DNA from: UBA3210 sp963653535
GTDB taxonomy: Bacteria > Bacillota_I > Bacilli_A > RFN20 > CAG-449
DNA: 10,241 nucleotides
Direction of reading: 5' to 3'
NCBI GenBank assembly: GCA_963653535.1
Contig: CAVJWU010000042.1
Coordinates: forward strand, 1 to 10,241
Shown here: positions 1 to 6,240 of the stretch, piece by piece
How the letters are laid out: each line of letters opens with the position of its first letter
Numbering within the stretch: position 1 is the stretch's first letter
Position numbers and translations under genes: made by a program
The notes under the pieces: generated by a model
Seen by the model: only the letters and a program-made list of their open reading frames with translations
Databases searched by the model: none
Told to the model about the DNA's origin: nothing

Positions 1-1
1 A

Positions 2-19
2 TTAGATCTTGATGAATAA
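2..19 (+). CDS. Possible C-terminal tail of an upstream gene (partial)
   Basis: One frame reads Leu-Asp-Leu-Asp-Glu and then TAA at 17-19, about 50 bp before an intrinsic terminator on the same strand. A terminator implies that a + strand transcription unit ends here, so these codons may close its last gene. Five residues identify nothing, and another frame also stops within the first 12 bases. Confidence 0.25.
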   Translation, partial: LDLDE

Positions 20-72
20 CAAATCCCCATAGGATGTATGCTTATTTGATTAAAACTTTAAACTAACAGTCG

Positions 73-99
73 TGTCCTCTCAAAAGGAGGACATTTTTT
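73..99 (+). terminator. Intrinsic terminator of the upstream unit
   Basis: TGTCCTC (73-79) pairs perfectly with GAGGACA (87-93) around a short A-rich loop, followed by six T (94-99). This is a compact rho-independent terminator for a unit entering from the left. Confidence 0.8.
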
Positions 100-205
100 A
101 ATGGATGAGAAGAAGACAAATAGGATAAGATTAAGGTATACGTAAAATCTAGGCTGTCCTAAATTCGTTAATAAATAATGATATTCTATATAAGCATAAA
201 ATCAT

Positions 206-433
206 TTGTTACAGCTATTAACAAAAGAACAAATTAAAATATTATTTGAATTTAGGAAATCAGGTTTAGGATTAGTAGAGTTTACTAAGAACAATAATAT
301 GAAAGTTCATCAATTATCTTATATAATAAGAAAAGAAAAAGAACTTAATAAAGTTATACCTAATAATGAAATAGCAAAATTAGATGTAGCGACTATATTA
401 GATGATTATCTAGATTTAAGGCTTACCTGCTAA
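206..433 (+). pseudogene. Short helix-turn-helix ORF, probable IS66-type OrfA relic
   Basis: This frame encodes about 75 residues with no ATG before codon 33, opening only at a TTG with no Shine-Dalgarno sequence. A stop lies three codons upstream (197-199). The segment Glu-Phe-Arg-Lys-Ser-Gly-Leu-Gly, then Glu-Phe-Thr-Lys-Asn-Asn-Asn and a Tyr-Ile-Ile-Arg-Lys ending, resembles the N-terminal helix-turn-helix of IS66-family OrfA/TnpA proteins ('SGLS..eFC...gi....y.w.rk'). That match is from memory of the family pattern. No TnpB or transposase follows and no clear terminal repeats are visible, so it is best read as a decayed mobile-element fragment. A real small DNA-binding protein cannot be excluded. 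A 9-bp direct repeat (TAAATTCGT at 160-168 and 488-496) flanks it. Confidence 0.4.
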
Positions 434-642
434 ATAAAGCTTTAGATTAAATTATTATAATTAAAAAGACTTCTCTTTAAAACATCTTAAATTCGTAAGG
501 CTTTTATATGGTATTTTTCCTTTTTAAAGGATGATATTGTTTTAAGGTAGATCTTTTTATGAAATTTGATAAATATTTTTCACTTGAGTTAGCGCTTTAT
601 TAGCGGTTCATTTGTTATCTTACATTTAAAGGAGATATTAAA
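434..642. other. Upstream region of the lipoprotein gene
   Basis: No convincing ORF is seen on either strand. A small inverted repeat TCCTTT/AAAGGA lies near 518-531. Two TTAGCG copies start at 589 and 600, 11 bp apart. No promoter with both boxes at good spacing could be chosen with confidence. An AAAGGAG ribosome binding site at 628-634 sits 8 nt before the ATG at 643. Confidence 0.4.
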
Positions 643-1632
643 ATGAAAAAAAGTAGATTTATTAAAGTTTTAGCCGCGACAACATGTTTAGCTATGATTA
701 CATCATGCGCTAATGAAGGGGCTACAACAAGTAAGGGTGATGAAAAAATAATAGAGGTGTATAGAGCATATCAAGAAAATGGTGGTACATTATCTTATGA
801 AGAATGGCTTGCTTCTATTAAGGGTGAAAAAGGTGACAAAGGTGATAAGGGAGAAAAAGGCGACACTGGAGACAAAGGTGAAGCTGGTAAAGATGGTGTA
901 TCAGTTAAATCCATTACAAAAACAAGCACCGATGGATTAGTTGATACTTATACAATTACATATTCAGATAATACTACATCTACATTTACTGTTACTAACG
1001 GAGCATCAGGAACTAATGGAACAAATGGTATTAACGGAACTGATGGAACTAAGGTTACTATTGGAACAAATGGTAATTGGTATCTTGATGGAAAAGATTC
1101 AGGTATAAGCGCTTCAGGAACTAAAGGTGATAAGGGAGACAAAGGTGAAGCTGGTAAAGATGGTGTATCAGTTAAATCCATTACAAAAACAAGCACCGAT
1201 GGATTAGTTGATACTTATACAATTACATATTCAGATAATACTACATCTACATTTACTGTTACTAACGGAGCATCAGGAACTAATGGAACAAATGGTATTA
1301 ACGGAACTGATGGAACTAAGGTTACTATTGGAACAAATGGTAATTGGTATCTTGATGGAAAAGATTCAGGTATAAGCGCTTCAGGAACAAAAGGTGATAA
1401 GGGAGATAAAGGTGACACAGGTGTTGGTATTCAAGACATATTAACTGAACCTTACACTCAAGATGGTATTAATTACATTAGATTTACATTTGTCTATACT
1501 GATGGCACTAAAGTTGAAAAAGTTGTTCCAATAGGTACTAGCGCTCAAGAAGCTACAATTAAAGAATTATATCTTTCAAATAATAACCTTTCTATTGGAG
1601 AAGATATTTCAAACTTAAGTTTAGTTGTATAA
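643..1632 (+). CDS. Collagen-like repeat surface lipoprotein, cut short by an in-frame TAA
   Basis: The 329-residue product starts at an ATG with AAAGGAG 8 nt upstream. Residues 1-22 are a lipoprotein signal peptide: Lys-Lys-x-Arg, a hydrophobic core, then lipobox Ile-Thr-Ser-Cys with Cys22 as the lipidation site, so it should be exported and membrane-anchored. After a short linker (Tyr-Glu-Glu-Trp-Leu-Ala-Ser-Ile-Lys) come Gly-X-Y triplets rich in Gly-Asp-Lys and Gly-Glu-Lys (about 61-85), a beta-rich unit (about 86-118), a Gly-Thr-Asn stretch (about 120-136) and a Trp-Tyr-Leu-Asp-Gly motif. The block then repeats with an 89-residue period and ends in more Gly-X-Y. Collagen-like proteins of this type are usually extracellular, forming stalks or adhesins; the ligand is unknown. 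The TAA falls inside the first Ig-like domain, and the same frame stays open to 3021, so the intact gene would encode about 792 residues. Confidence 0.85.
   Translation: MKKSRFIKVLAATTCLAMITSCANEGATTSKGDEKIIEVYRAYQENGGTLSYEEWLASIKGEKGDKGDKGEKGDTGDKGEAGKDGVSVKSITKTSTDGLVDTYTITYSDNTTSTFTVTNGASGTNGTNGINGTDGTKVTIGTNGNWYLDGKDSGISASGTKGDKGDKGEAGKDGVSVKSITKTSTDGLVDTYTITYSDNTTSTFTVTNGASGTNGTNGINGTDGTKVTIGTNGNWYLDGKDSGISASGTKGDKGDKGDTGVGIQDILTEPYTQDGINYIRFTFVYTDGTKVEKVVPIGTSAQEATIKELYLSNNNLSIGEDISNLSLVV
868..1388 (+). repeat. Tandem duplication, 267-bp period
   Basis: Bases 868-1121 recur base for base at 1135-1388 (254 nt, offset 267 bp, exactly 89 codons). The first mismatches are at 1122/1389 (an ACT to ACA Thr codon) and 1140/1407. 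Third-codon positions are identical too, which points to a recent duplication or homogenisation rather than selection on the protein. The reading frame is kept. Confidence 0.95.
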
Positions 1633-3021
1633 TATAGTAATGGACAAGTTGAACAAGTCCAATTATTAAGTGAATATATAAATAATTATAATGATATCGA
1701 TTGGAAGACTGAAGGAGATAAATACTTAAGTATTTCATATGCAGGCATTACAATTGAAACTACAATTAGATTATATGATCCTAATAATGTTAAAGTTCAA
1801 AATATTGAAATTAATGATAAATATATAGTAGTTTCAGATGGAGAAAGTATTTCATTTGATGGCTTATACGCTACCGTATCTTATTCAAATGGAGATAATT
1901 GTTTCATAGATTTAAGTAAATTGAATCCAACATATGATAATATTACTCTAGATGCTTATAATGAATTTAAGGTAAGTTATAATGGTTATGAAGGAACTAT
2001 TTCTTTATATGTAGTTAGTTCACTAGATAATTTTACTGTTCAAGGAATTGAAGCATATATCGAAGTTTTAAATGGTACAAGAGTTTCGGATTATCTTAGA
2101 GAAAATCCTACATATGTTAGAGTTTATGGTAACATTAATGATGAATCTTTCGCATATGTTTACTTACTAGAAGCTGATGATATTGTTAATTCTGAGGGCG
2201 AAAAATTAGAAACATTTACTGACAGCGATGTTTGTGTTTTATTTAATGGTAAACCATATTCTATAAAAGCTAATGTTTATGAGGAAGATAATTATGTTCA
2301 AAATATAAGTTATGAAGGTACAACATACTTCGTAGACCTTGGTGGAACATCTGAAGAAACAAAGAAAAACATCATTTCTTTACTTACAAATAATACGCTT
2401 TCTATTCAATATTCTACATGTAATGATAAAGTAACTATTACTGAAGATATGATTTCTTTTGAAGAAGTTGAATTTAATAATGTTTCAGGAGAAATTATAC
2501 CTGTTACCATTACTTATAATGAAGTTAGTTGCGAAGTAGGAATATTAATTTCATCAGATACTATAAATTTAAAAACATATAATATAAATGGTAACTCTTT
2601 AACTTCAATTTTTGGAAAAACTATATATCTATATGATGGATATTGGTATAGCGATACTACTAAAACAGGATTTACAAGCTATTTAAGATATGAACAATTA
2701 GAAGATAATGTTATAAAGATTGGTTCGAACTATGATGGTGAGTTCTACTTTGTAATTCAACTACAAGATGATGGGACTGCTACTACAGTTGATTTAACTA
2801 AATTACAAGCTGATTCTACTTATACTGCTTCAAAAGAGACTACTGAAAAAAGCGGCCTTACTAAAATTGAAATTTATAAAGATAAAAATTATTTAGCTTG
2901 TTATAATGGTGAAGAAGTAGTAGTTTATTACTATCAATATGATGATACAGGTTATATAATTATTAGTGGTACTAATACAACCCTTATCTTAAATACTGAT
3001 GGCACATTTACTATTAAATAG
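1633..3021 (+). pseudogene. 3' part of the lipoprotein gene (Ig-like and C-terminal region), cut off by the TAA
   Basis: This is the same frame as the lipoprotein and is open from directly after TAA 1630-1632 to the TAG at 3019-3021, about 462 codons with no other stop or frameshift. The first residues, Tyr-Ser-Asn-Gly, complete an Ig-like repeat begun before the stop. A second repeat ends near 2020. Both follow the bacterial Big_3-type pattern (Tyr-Ser-Asn-Gly, then Lys-Val-Ser-Tyr-Asn-Gly-Tyr near the end). The remainder is beta-rich and acidic, with no recognised enzyme motif. A TTG at 1921 could be called as a start, but it has no Shine-Dalgarno sequence and no signal peptide, and it begins within the second repeat. 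It is therefore a decayed, read-through or wrongly sequenced extension of the same protein, not a separate gene. Confidence 0.75.
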
Positions 3022-3046
3022 TTAAATTAAATATTTTATTAATACA

Positions 3047-3077
3047 AGGTGCTTTCTTAACGAGGAAGCATCTTTTT
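3047..3077 (+). terminator. Intrinsic terminator after the lipoprotein locus
   Basis: AGGTGCTTTCT (3047-3057) pairs with AGGAAGCATCT (3063-3073) over 11 bp with two G-U pairs and a 5-nt loop, and runs into TTTTT. It lies 26 bp after the TAG at 3019-3021. Its survival beyond the cut-off part suggests the whole 643-3021 region was one gene until recently. Confidence 0.85.
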
Positions 3078-3369
3078 ATATATCTAGCAAATAAAAAAGA
3101 ACCTGTATAAAATAAATTCCAAAAATAAGATAAAATCCCTTTTTAAGAATGTTAGACTAGTTAGTTTTCTTGTAGAGAAAACAGATGATGAATATTATTT
3201 GTTTTTCTTTTTTAATCGTGTAGAAACAAGATAATTATTGGCTATTATAAATCGAATGCTCCAACTTGATAGTATCTAATCATCTACTAGATGGAATTGT
3301 TGGGGTAGTTCGGTTAATGAATTAATCTTTTAGCTGTAACTTCTATCTATTTATTTATAGTAGAGGTAT
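3078..3369. other. Non-coding stretch with several hairpins
   Basis: No supportable ORF is seen on either strand. Hairpin 1 is GTTTTCT (3164-3170) with AGAAAAC (3176-3182). Stem 2 is TGCTCCAAC (3257-3265) with GTTGGGGTA (3299-3307), 9 bp with two G-U pairs, enclosing a small CATCT/AGATG hairpin (3281-3293). A terminator-like hairpin follows at 3339-3367. The order could represent a small RNA, but no known riboswitch consensus was recognised. Confidence 0.4.
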
Positions 3370-3372
3370 TTT
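3339..3372 (+). terminator. Possible intrinsic terminator in the intergenic region
   Basis: The strand 3339-3350 pairs with ATAGTAGAGGT (3357-3367), with one bulged T and one G-U pair, around a 6-nt loop. It is followed by ATTTT. It would end a transcript that starts after the lipoprotein terminator. The stem is AT-rich and the T run short, so it is only a candidate. Confidence 0.4.
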
Positions 3373-3376
3373 CTGC

Positions 3377-3516
3377 TTTCCGAAGCAACACACGACAACA
3401 CAAAAAAATAAAAAAATGATTTAACAAATATATAAAAAAATAAGTACTACTAAGTAGTACTAAAACTTAAATTTATAATAATTATCTACGGAGATTATCG
3501 TGTGTTACTTCGGAAA
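3377..3516. repeat. Inverted repeat, 19-bp arms, enclosing about 100 bp
   Basis: The left arm (3377-3395, starting TTTCCGAAG) is the reverse complement of the right arm (3498-3516, ending CTTCGGAAA) with one mismatch (C3386 against A3507). In RNA the pairing can extend to 3370/3523 with one more mismatch and a few G-U pairs. The arms are GC-richer than the A-rich centre, which holds a perfect 8-bp hairpin. It could be a miniature mobile element or a folded RNA. No flanking target duplication was seen. Confidence 0.75.
3443..3461. repeat. Perfect hairpin at the centre of the large inverted repeat
   Basis: AGTACTAC (3443-3450) and GTAGTACT (3454-3461) are perfect reverse complements with a TAA loop. 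As DNA it is a 19-bp dyad that could be an operator; as RNA it would cap the larger structure. No T run follows, so it is not a terminator. Confidence 0.7.
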
Positions 3517-3574
3517 ACGGGAGTTATTTAATTAACAATTTAATTAACAGTCTAGATTTAATATTTTTTTTATA

Positions 3575-3603
3575 TTCCAATTTAATCTAATAAAGGTTAT
3601 AAT
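3575..3603 (+). promoter_or_regulatory. Probable promoter of the major pilin gene
   Basis: A consensus -10 box TATAAT (3598-3603) stands 17 bp after a weak -35 match TTCCAA (3575-3580). The start of transcription would be near 3610, giving a leader of under 20 nt that just includes the ribosome binding site. The weak -35 box leaves room for an activator. Confidence 0.55.
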
Positions 3604-3626
3604 AATGGAAATAGGAGTTAATAATT

Positions 3627-4193
3627 ATGAAAAAATTTATTAAGAATAAGAAACATGGTTTCACATTAGTTGAATTACTTGTAGTAATTGCGATTCTTGC
3701 AGTACTTGGTTCTGTGACAGTTGTAGGTTACTTAGGTTTTACTACTAGAGCTAGAAACTCTAACGCACTTACAGAACTTGCACAAGCTAGAGAATTAATT
3801 AGATCAGAATATATAGACGGTAATGCTCATTATTATAAAGTTAGCAGTGAAAGCGAAAGTGAAGCAGAAGTAAAGGATGCTACTGCATCAAGCTACAACT
3901 TATCTTTCACTTATAAGGCTAGTGAAAAAGAGTTTAATTACGCGACTGTAACTAATACTGGTACCGCTTTTACAGTTACTTGGGATACACTTCTAAAAGC
4001 TACATTCACTGAATTATCTGATATGGGTACATTCTATGTTAAAGTTGATACAACTAAAATCACTTCAATTGCCTATAAATCAAAAACTGAAGGATATGCA
4101 GTATGGACAATTAATAGTGATGAAATCGCTACTGGATCAGAAAGTTCTACAAGTGGCGCTACTGAAAATGTTACATTATATCCAGTAGCTTAA
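3627..4193 (+). CDS. pilA: Type IV major pilin (class III prepilin)
   Basis: A 188-residue prepilin with a short basic leader (Lys-Lys-His-Gly11) cleaved before Phe12, then Phe-Thr-Leu-Val-Glu, so the conserved Glu5 of the mature protein is Glu16. A roughly 20-residue hydrophobic helix follows, ending in Gly-Phe-Thr-Thr-Arg-Ala-Arg. The rest is a Ser/Thr/Glu-rich globular domain without cysteines, so it has no disulfide loop. The ATG has AGGAG 9 nt upstream. It is first in the cluster, has its own promoter before it and a terminator after it, and is the largest prepilin here, all of which suit the main fibre subunit. PilD encoded downstream should process it and PilB/PilC should polymerise it. 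ComGC-type or secretion pseudopilins share this N-terminus, so 'major pilin' rests partly on context. Confidence 0.85.
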   Translation: MKKFIKNKKHGFTLVELLVVIAILAVLGSVTVVGYLGFTTRARNSNALTELAQARELIRSEYIDGNAHYYKVSSESESEAEVKDATASSYNLSFTYKASEKEFNYATVTNTGTAFTVTWDTLLKATFTELSDMGTFYVKVDTTKITSIAYKSKTEGYAVWTINSDEIATGSESSTSGATENVTLYPVA

Positions 4194-4205
4194 TAAACTA
4201 ATATT

Positions 4206-4235
4206 AATCCTTGGTTGATAAAATCAGGGGTTTTT
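4206..4235 (+). terminator. Terminator between the major pilin and the rest of the cluster
   Basis: The 11-nt arms 4206-4216 and 4222-4232 pair with a few G-U pairs around GATAA, and run into TTTTT (4231-4235). It starts 12 bp after the pilin stop. The wobble pairs may make it leaky, which would let some transcripts run into the assembly genes. Confidence 0.75.
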
Positions 4236-4272
4236 ATTTAACTTATTTTCCTGTATTAATAATGTATTAAAT

Positions 4273-4301
4273 TTGATATTAGAGTGTTATTATGATAAAA
4301 T
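4273..4301 (+). promoter_or_regulatory. Promoter of the pilus assembly genes
   Basis: The -35 box TTGATA (4273-4278) and -10 box TAAAAT (4296-4301) are 17 bp apart, with TG at 4293-4294 forming an extended -10. It lies downstream of the pilin terminator and about 40 bp before the next start codon. It is the best sigma-A-type promoter in the window. Confidence 0.7.
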
Positions 4302-4340
4302 CTAAATATATTTTAATTAGGAATTAGTAAGAATTTTAAT

Positions 4341-4775
4341 ATGAGAAAAAGGAAAGAAAAAACTAAAATCAATGCTAAAAAAGGTTTTACCTTAGTAGAA
4401 CTATTAGTTACAATCGCGTGCTCAAGTGTTATATTATTAACGCTGACCGGATCTATTATATTTATAACTAAAGTTAATAATAACTTAGTTAGTAAATCAT
4501 CTAATCTATATAAAATAAATCTAGTAAAAGAATATATATTAGATAATTATGAAGGTTATGATGTATCAAGTGTTTCTTGTACTAATGGTAATGTTTATTT
4601 TAAACAAAATAATGGAAGTGAACCAAAAGAGATTGTAACTAATTCCTTAATTACAGAAATAATATTTAATAAAGAAAACAAAATAAATGGTAATGAAACT
4701 GAAAATACTTATATTGTATGTAAAATTTTATATAATGATACTAAAGATAAAGAATATAAGTTTATAGTTAGATAA
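4341..4775 (+). CDS. Minor pseudopilin 1
   Basis: A 144-residue protein with a basic 15-residue leader ending Lys-Lys-Gly15, then Phe-Thr-Leu-Val-Glu, so Glu20 is the mature Glu5. One hydrophobic helix follows (about 18-43), then a small polar domain of about 100 residues with two cysteines. The leader and helix make it a PilD substrate. Its length and place suit a minor pseudopilin that primes or caps the fibre (ComGD/GspH- or ComGF/GspJ-like; the subclass cannot be settled by eye). No strong Shine-Dalgarno sequence precedes the ATG (AGGA is about 18 nt upstream), so translation may be weak, as expected for a low-abundance subunit. It is the first gene after the internal promoter and ends 22 nt before the PilM-like gene. 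Confidence 0.8.
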   Translation: MRKRKEKTKINAKKGFTLVELLVTIACSSVILLTLTGSIIFITKVNNNLVSKSSNLYKINLVKEYILDNYEGYDVSSVSCTNGNVYFKQNNGSEPKEIVTNSLITEIIFNKENKINGNETENTYIVCKILYNDTKDKEYKFIVR

Positions 4776-4797
4776 TACCATATAGGGAGGAATGTCT

Positions 4798-5796
4798 ATG
4801 GAATTATTTGTACATAAAAGTAATAAAACAGATACTTTAAATTTTTCAAAGAAGACTACAAATAATTATTTTGAAATATTTTATTTTAATGAAGACATTT
4901 CTTATATAATTATTAAAACATTTAAAGCTAAAAAGTTAGTTAATATAAATAGAATAAATCTAGAAGAAAGCCAAGTAGAAAAAGGTGTCATTACTAATTA
5001 TAATGAGGTGGTTAATTATATCTATGAATTCATCTCAAATAATAAGAATGAAAAAGGAAAACTTGAAAAATATTTTATAGATTTAAAGATATGTAGTTCT
5101 TCTATTTTTAAGACTACAATATCGTTACCTAAGATATCTTTCTTTAAGGCTACTAAATTAAAATTAAAAGAACTTAGAGATGGTTTTGAAAAATATGGTA
5201 AGAATTATTCGTTAATAGAAGATAAATATAATTATGATTTAGGTGTAGTATATAATGAATATTTTTTAAAGAATACTATCATTAAGAATTGGAAAGAAAT
5301 CGCGAATATAACTAATACTAAATTATCATCAATTCAGTTATTTCAAGGATTCTTATTTGATTCAATGAAGAATGAATCAAATTATAATTTTGAATTTAAA
5401 CTAGATGAAGAAGATATTTCTAAAGATTTATCAAAATTATCTAATTATGCGTTAATTTATACTAAAGAAGGTATATCAACATTTATCTTAGTTGATGATC
5501 ATCAATTAATTAATGCTTATAGTTTTAAATATAAAAATATAGATGATATTTTAAAGAAGTTTATCTTAACGATAAGTAAATATGAATTTGAATTTTCTAA
5601 ACGTAAGATAGAAGATATATTTATTGAATCTGATATTAATCTAAATATATCTAAGCTTATAAAAAAAGTAAAAGTACATAATATTCACTTTAATTGGGAT
5701 GATATAGTAATAGAAGAAGAACCTGAAATAAATGTAAATAAAATAGAAGAAAGTATTAAGACTAATGATGAAATTAAGGAAGATACTAATGAATAA
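4798..5796 (+). CDS. Divergent PilM-like actin-fold scaffold protein
   Basis: A 332-residue soluble protein with no signal peptide or membrane segment. GGGAGG (4785-4790) is 7 nt before the ATG at 4798 but only 1 nt before the ATG at 4792, so 4798 is the better start. The architecture recalls PilM: an early beta region with a 'val-glu-x-gly-val-ile' turn (Val60-Ile65) leading to a helix, a Ser-Leu-Pro-Lys segment (109-112) like the 'lpPGs...lPxm' region, a second actin-like half (about 217-242, Tyr-Ala-Leu-Ile-Tyr-Thr-Lys-Glu-Gly), a helix, and a final Phe-Ile-Glu-Ser (275-278) where PilM has an 'i.l.GGg' motif. The phosphate-binding glycines of actin-like ATPases are not seen, so nucleotide binding may be lost. 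The acidic tail (305-332) is low complexity. It lies between two pseudopilin genes. PilM assignment is by pattern and context only. Confidence 0.55.
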   Translation: MELFVHKSNKTDTLNFSKKTTNNYFEIFYFNEDISYIIIKTFKAKKLVNINRINLEESQVEKGVITNYNEVVNYIYEFISNNKNEKGKLEKYFIDLKICSSSIFKTTISLPKISFFKATKLKLKELRDGFEKYGKNYSLIEDKYNYDLGVVYNEYFLKNTIIKNWKEIANITNTKLSSIQLFQGFLFDSMKNESNYNFEFKLDEEDISKDLSKLSNYALIYTKEGISTFILVDDHQLINAYSFKYKNIDDILKKFILTISKYEFEFSKRKIEDIFIESDINLNISKLIKKVKVHNIHFNWDDIVIEEEPEINVNKIEESIKTNDEIKEDTNE

Positions 5797-6211
5797 GAAA
5801 AAAGGATTTACTTTAGTTGAAGTCTTAGTTTCAATGACTCTCTTCTTAATTACATTTTTAGCCATAGTTTCTTGTATTAACCTTGGTGTAAAGAAAGTTC
5901 AAAGATATGAGGAATTTCAATATATAGAAAATATATGCTTAGATATAGATAAGGTATATGATTCTGAAGGTTATCAAGGTTTAGTTAATTATTATGGTTT
6001 TAAAGAGATTTCAAATAATACAAGTTCAGGTGAAATATATTTTGATCAGGATTATAAATTAGTTAAGACTGAATATAAATATGTATTTAGTTATAAATAT
6101 TCAAATTATAATGATGTTTCTTTATTAATTACAGTAACTCAAAATCAAAAGAATTATGTAATTATTAATGAATTAGAATATGGTCATAGTGAATATGATG
6201 ATTCTAAATAG
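5789..6211 (+). CDS. Minor pseudopilin 2 (GspI/ComGE-like position)
   Basis: A 140-residue prepilin: Met-Asn-Lys-Lys-Lys-Gly6, then Phe-Thr-Leu-Val-Glu with Glu11 as mature Glu5, a hydrophobic helix (about 9-30) and a globular domain rich in Tyr and Asn. The ATG at 5789 is chosen over 5765 because AAGGAAG (5776-5782) is 6 nt upstream and because this gives the usual short basic leader. It overlaps the last 8 nt of the PilM-like gene, which points to translational coupling and matched amounts. PilD should process it. The motif Val-Glu-Val-Leu-Val-Ser-Met resembles the GspI/PilV/ComGE group, but the C-terminal domain was not recognised. Confidence 0.8.
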   Translation: MNKKKGFTLVEVLVSMTLFLITFLAIVSCINLGVKKVQRYEEFQYIENICLDIDKVYDSEGYQGLVNYYGFKEISNNTSSGEIYFDQDYKLVKTEYKYVFSYKYSNYNDVSLLITVTQNQKNYVIINELEYGHSEYDDSK

Positions 6212-6240
6212 GTAATTAATTTAGGAAGGAGGTAACTATA

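Noticed and set aside
101..145. 14-codon ATG ORF after the first terminator
   Set aside because: Too short, no ribosome binding site, no recognisable sequence.
948..1196. Minus-strand proline-rich ORF
   Set aside because: It is antisense to the Gly-X-Y lipoprotein; Gly/Thr-rich codons read backwards give Pro/Val-rich protein. No ribosome binding site, and its near copy at 1215-1418 just follows the tandem duplication.
868..1388. CRISPR-like array
   Set aside because: Two long coding repeats in frame, with no short repeat-spacer pattern.
1215..1418. Second minus-strand proline-rich ORF
   Set aside because: Antisense shadow of the duplicated unit, nearly identical to the first shadow.
1921..3021. 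Independent gene starting at TTG 1921
   Set aside because: Same frame as the lipoprotein, no Shine-Dalgarno sequence, no signal peptide, and it starts inside an Ig-like repeat.
643..3021. Alternative genetic code to explain the internal stop
   Set aside because: All other genes end at TAA or TAG, and Trp is encoded by TGG; reading TAA as sense is unsupported.
3078..3626. c-di-GMP, preQ1 or T-box riboswitch before the pilin
   Set aside because: c-di-GMP riboswitches control pilins in some Clostridia, so I looked, but none of the conserved motifs I know was present, and the predicted pilin promoter lies downstream of the structures.
4792..4797. Earlier ATG for the PilM-like gene
   Set aside because: The ribosome binding site would be only 1 nt away; ATG 4798 has proper 7-nt spacing.
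5765..5788. Earlier ATG for minor pseudopilin 2
   Set aside because: AAGGAAG fits ATG 5789, which also gives the normal short basic prepilin leader.
5641..5865. Minus-strand ORF rich in Phe, Tyr and Ile
   Set aside because: Antisense to the acidic Glu/Asn/Lys tail of the PilM-like gene and the next pseudopilin start; AT-rich sequence read backwards.
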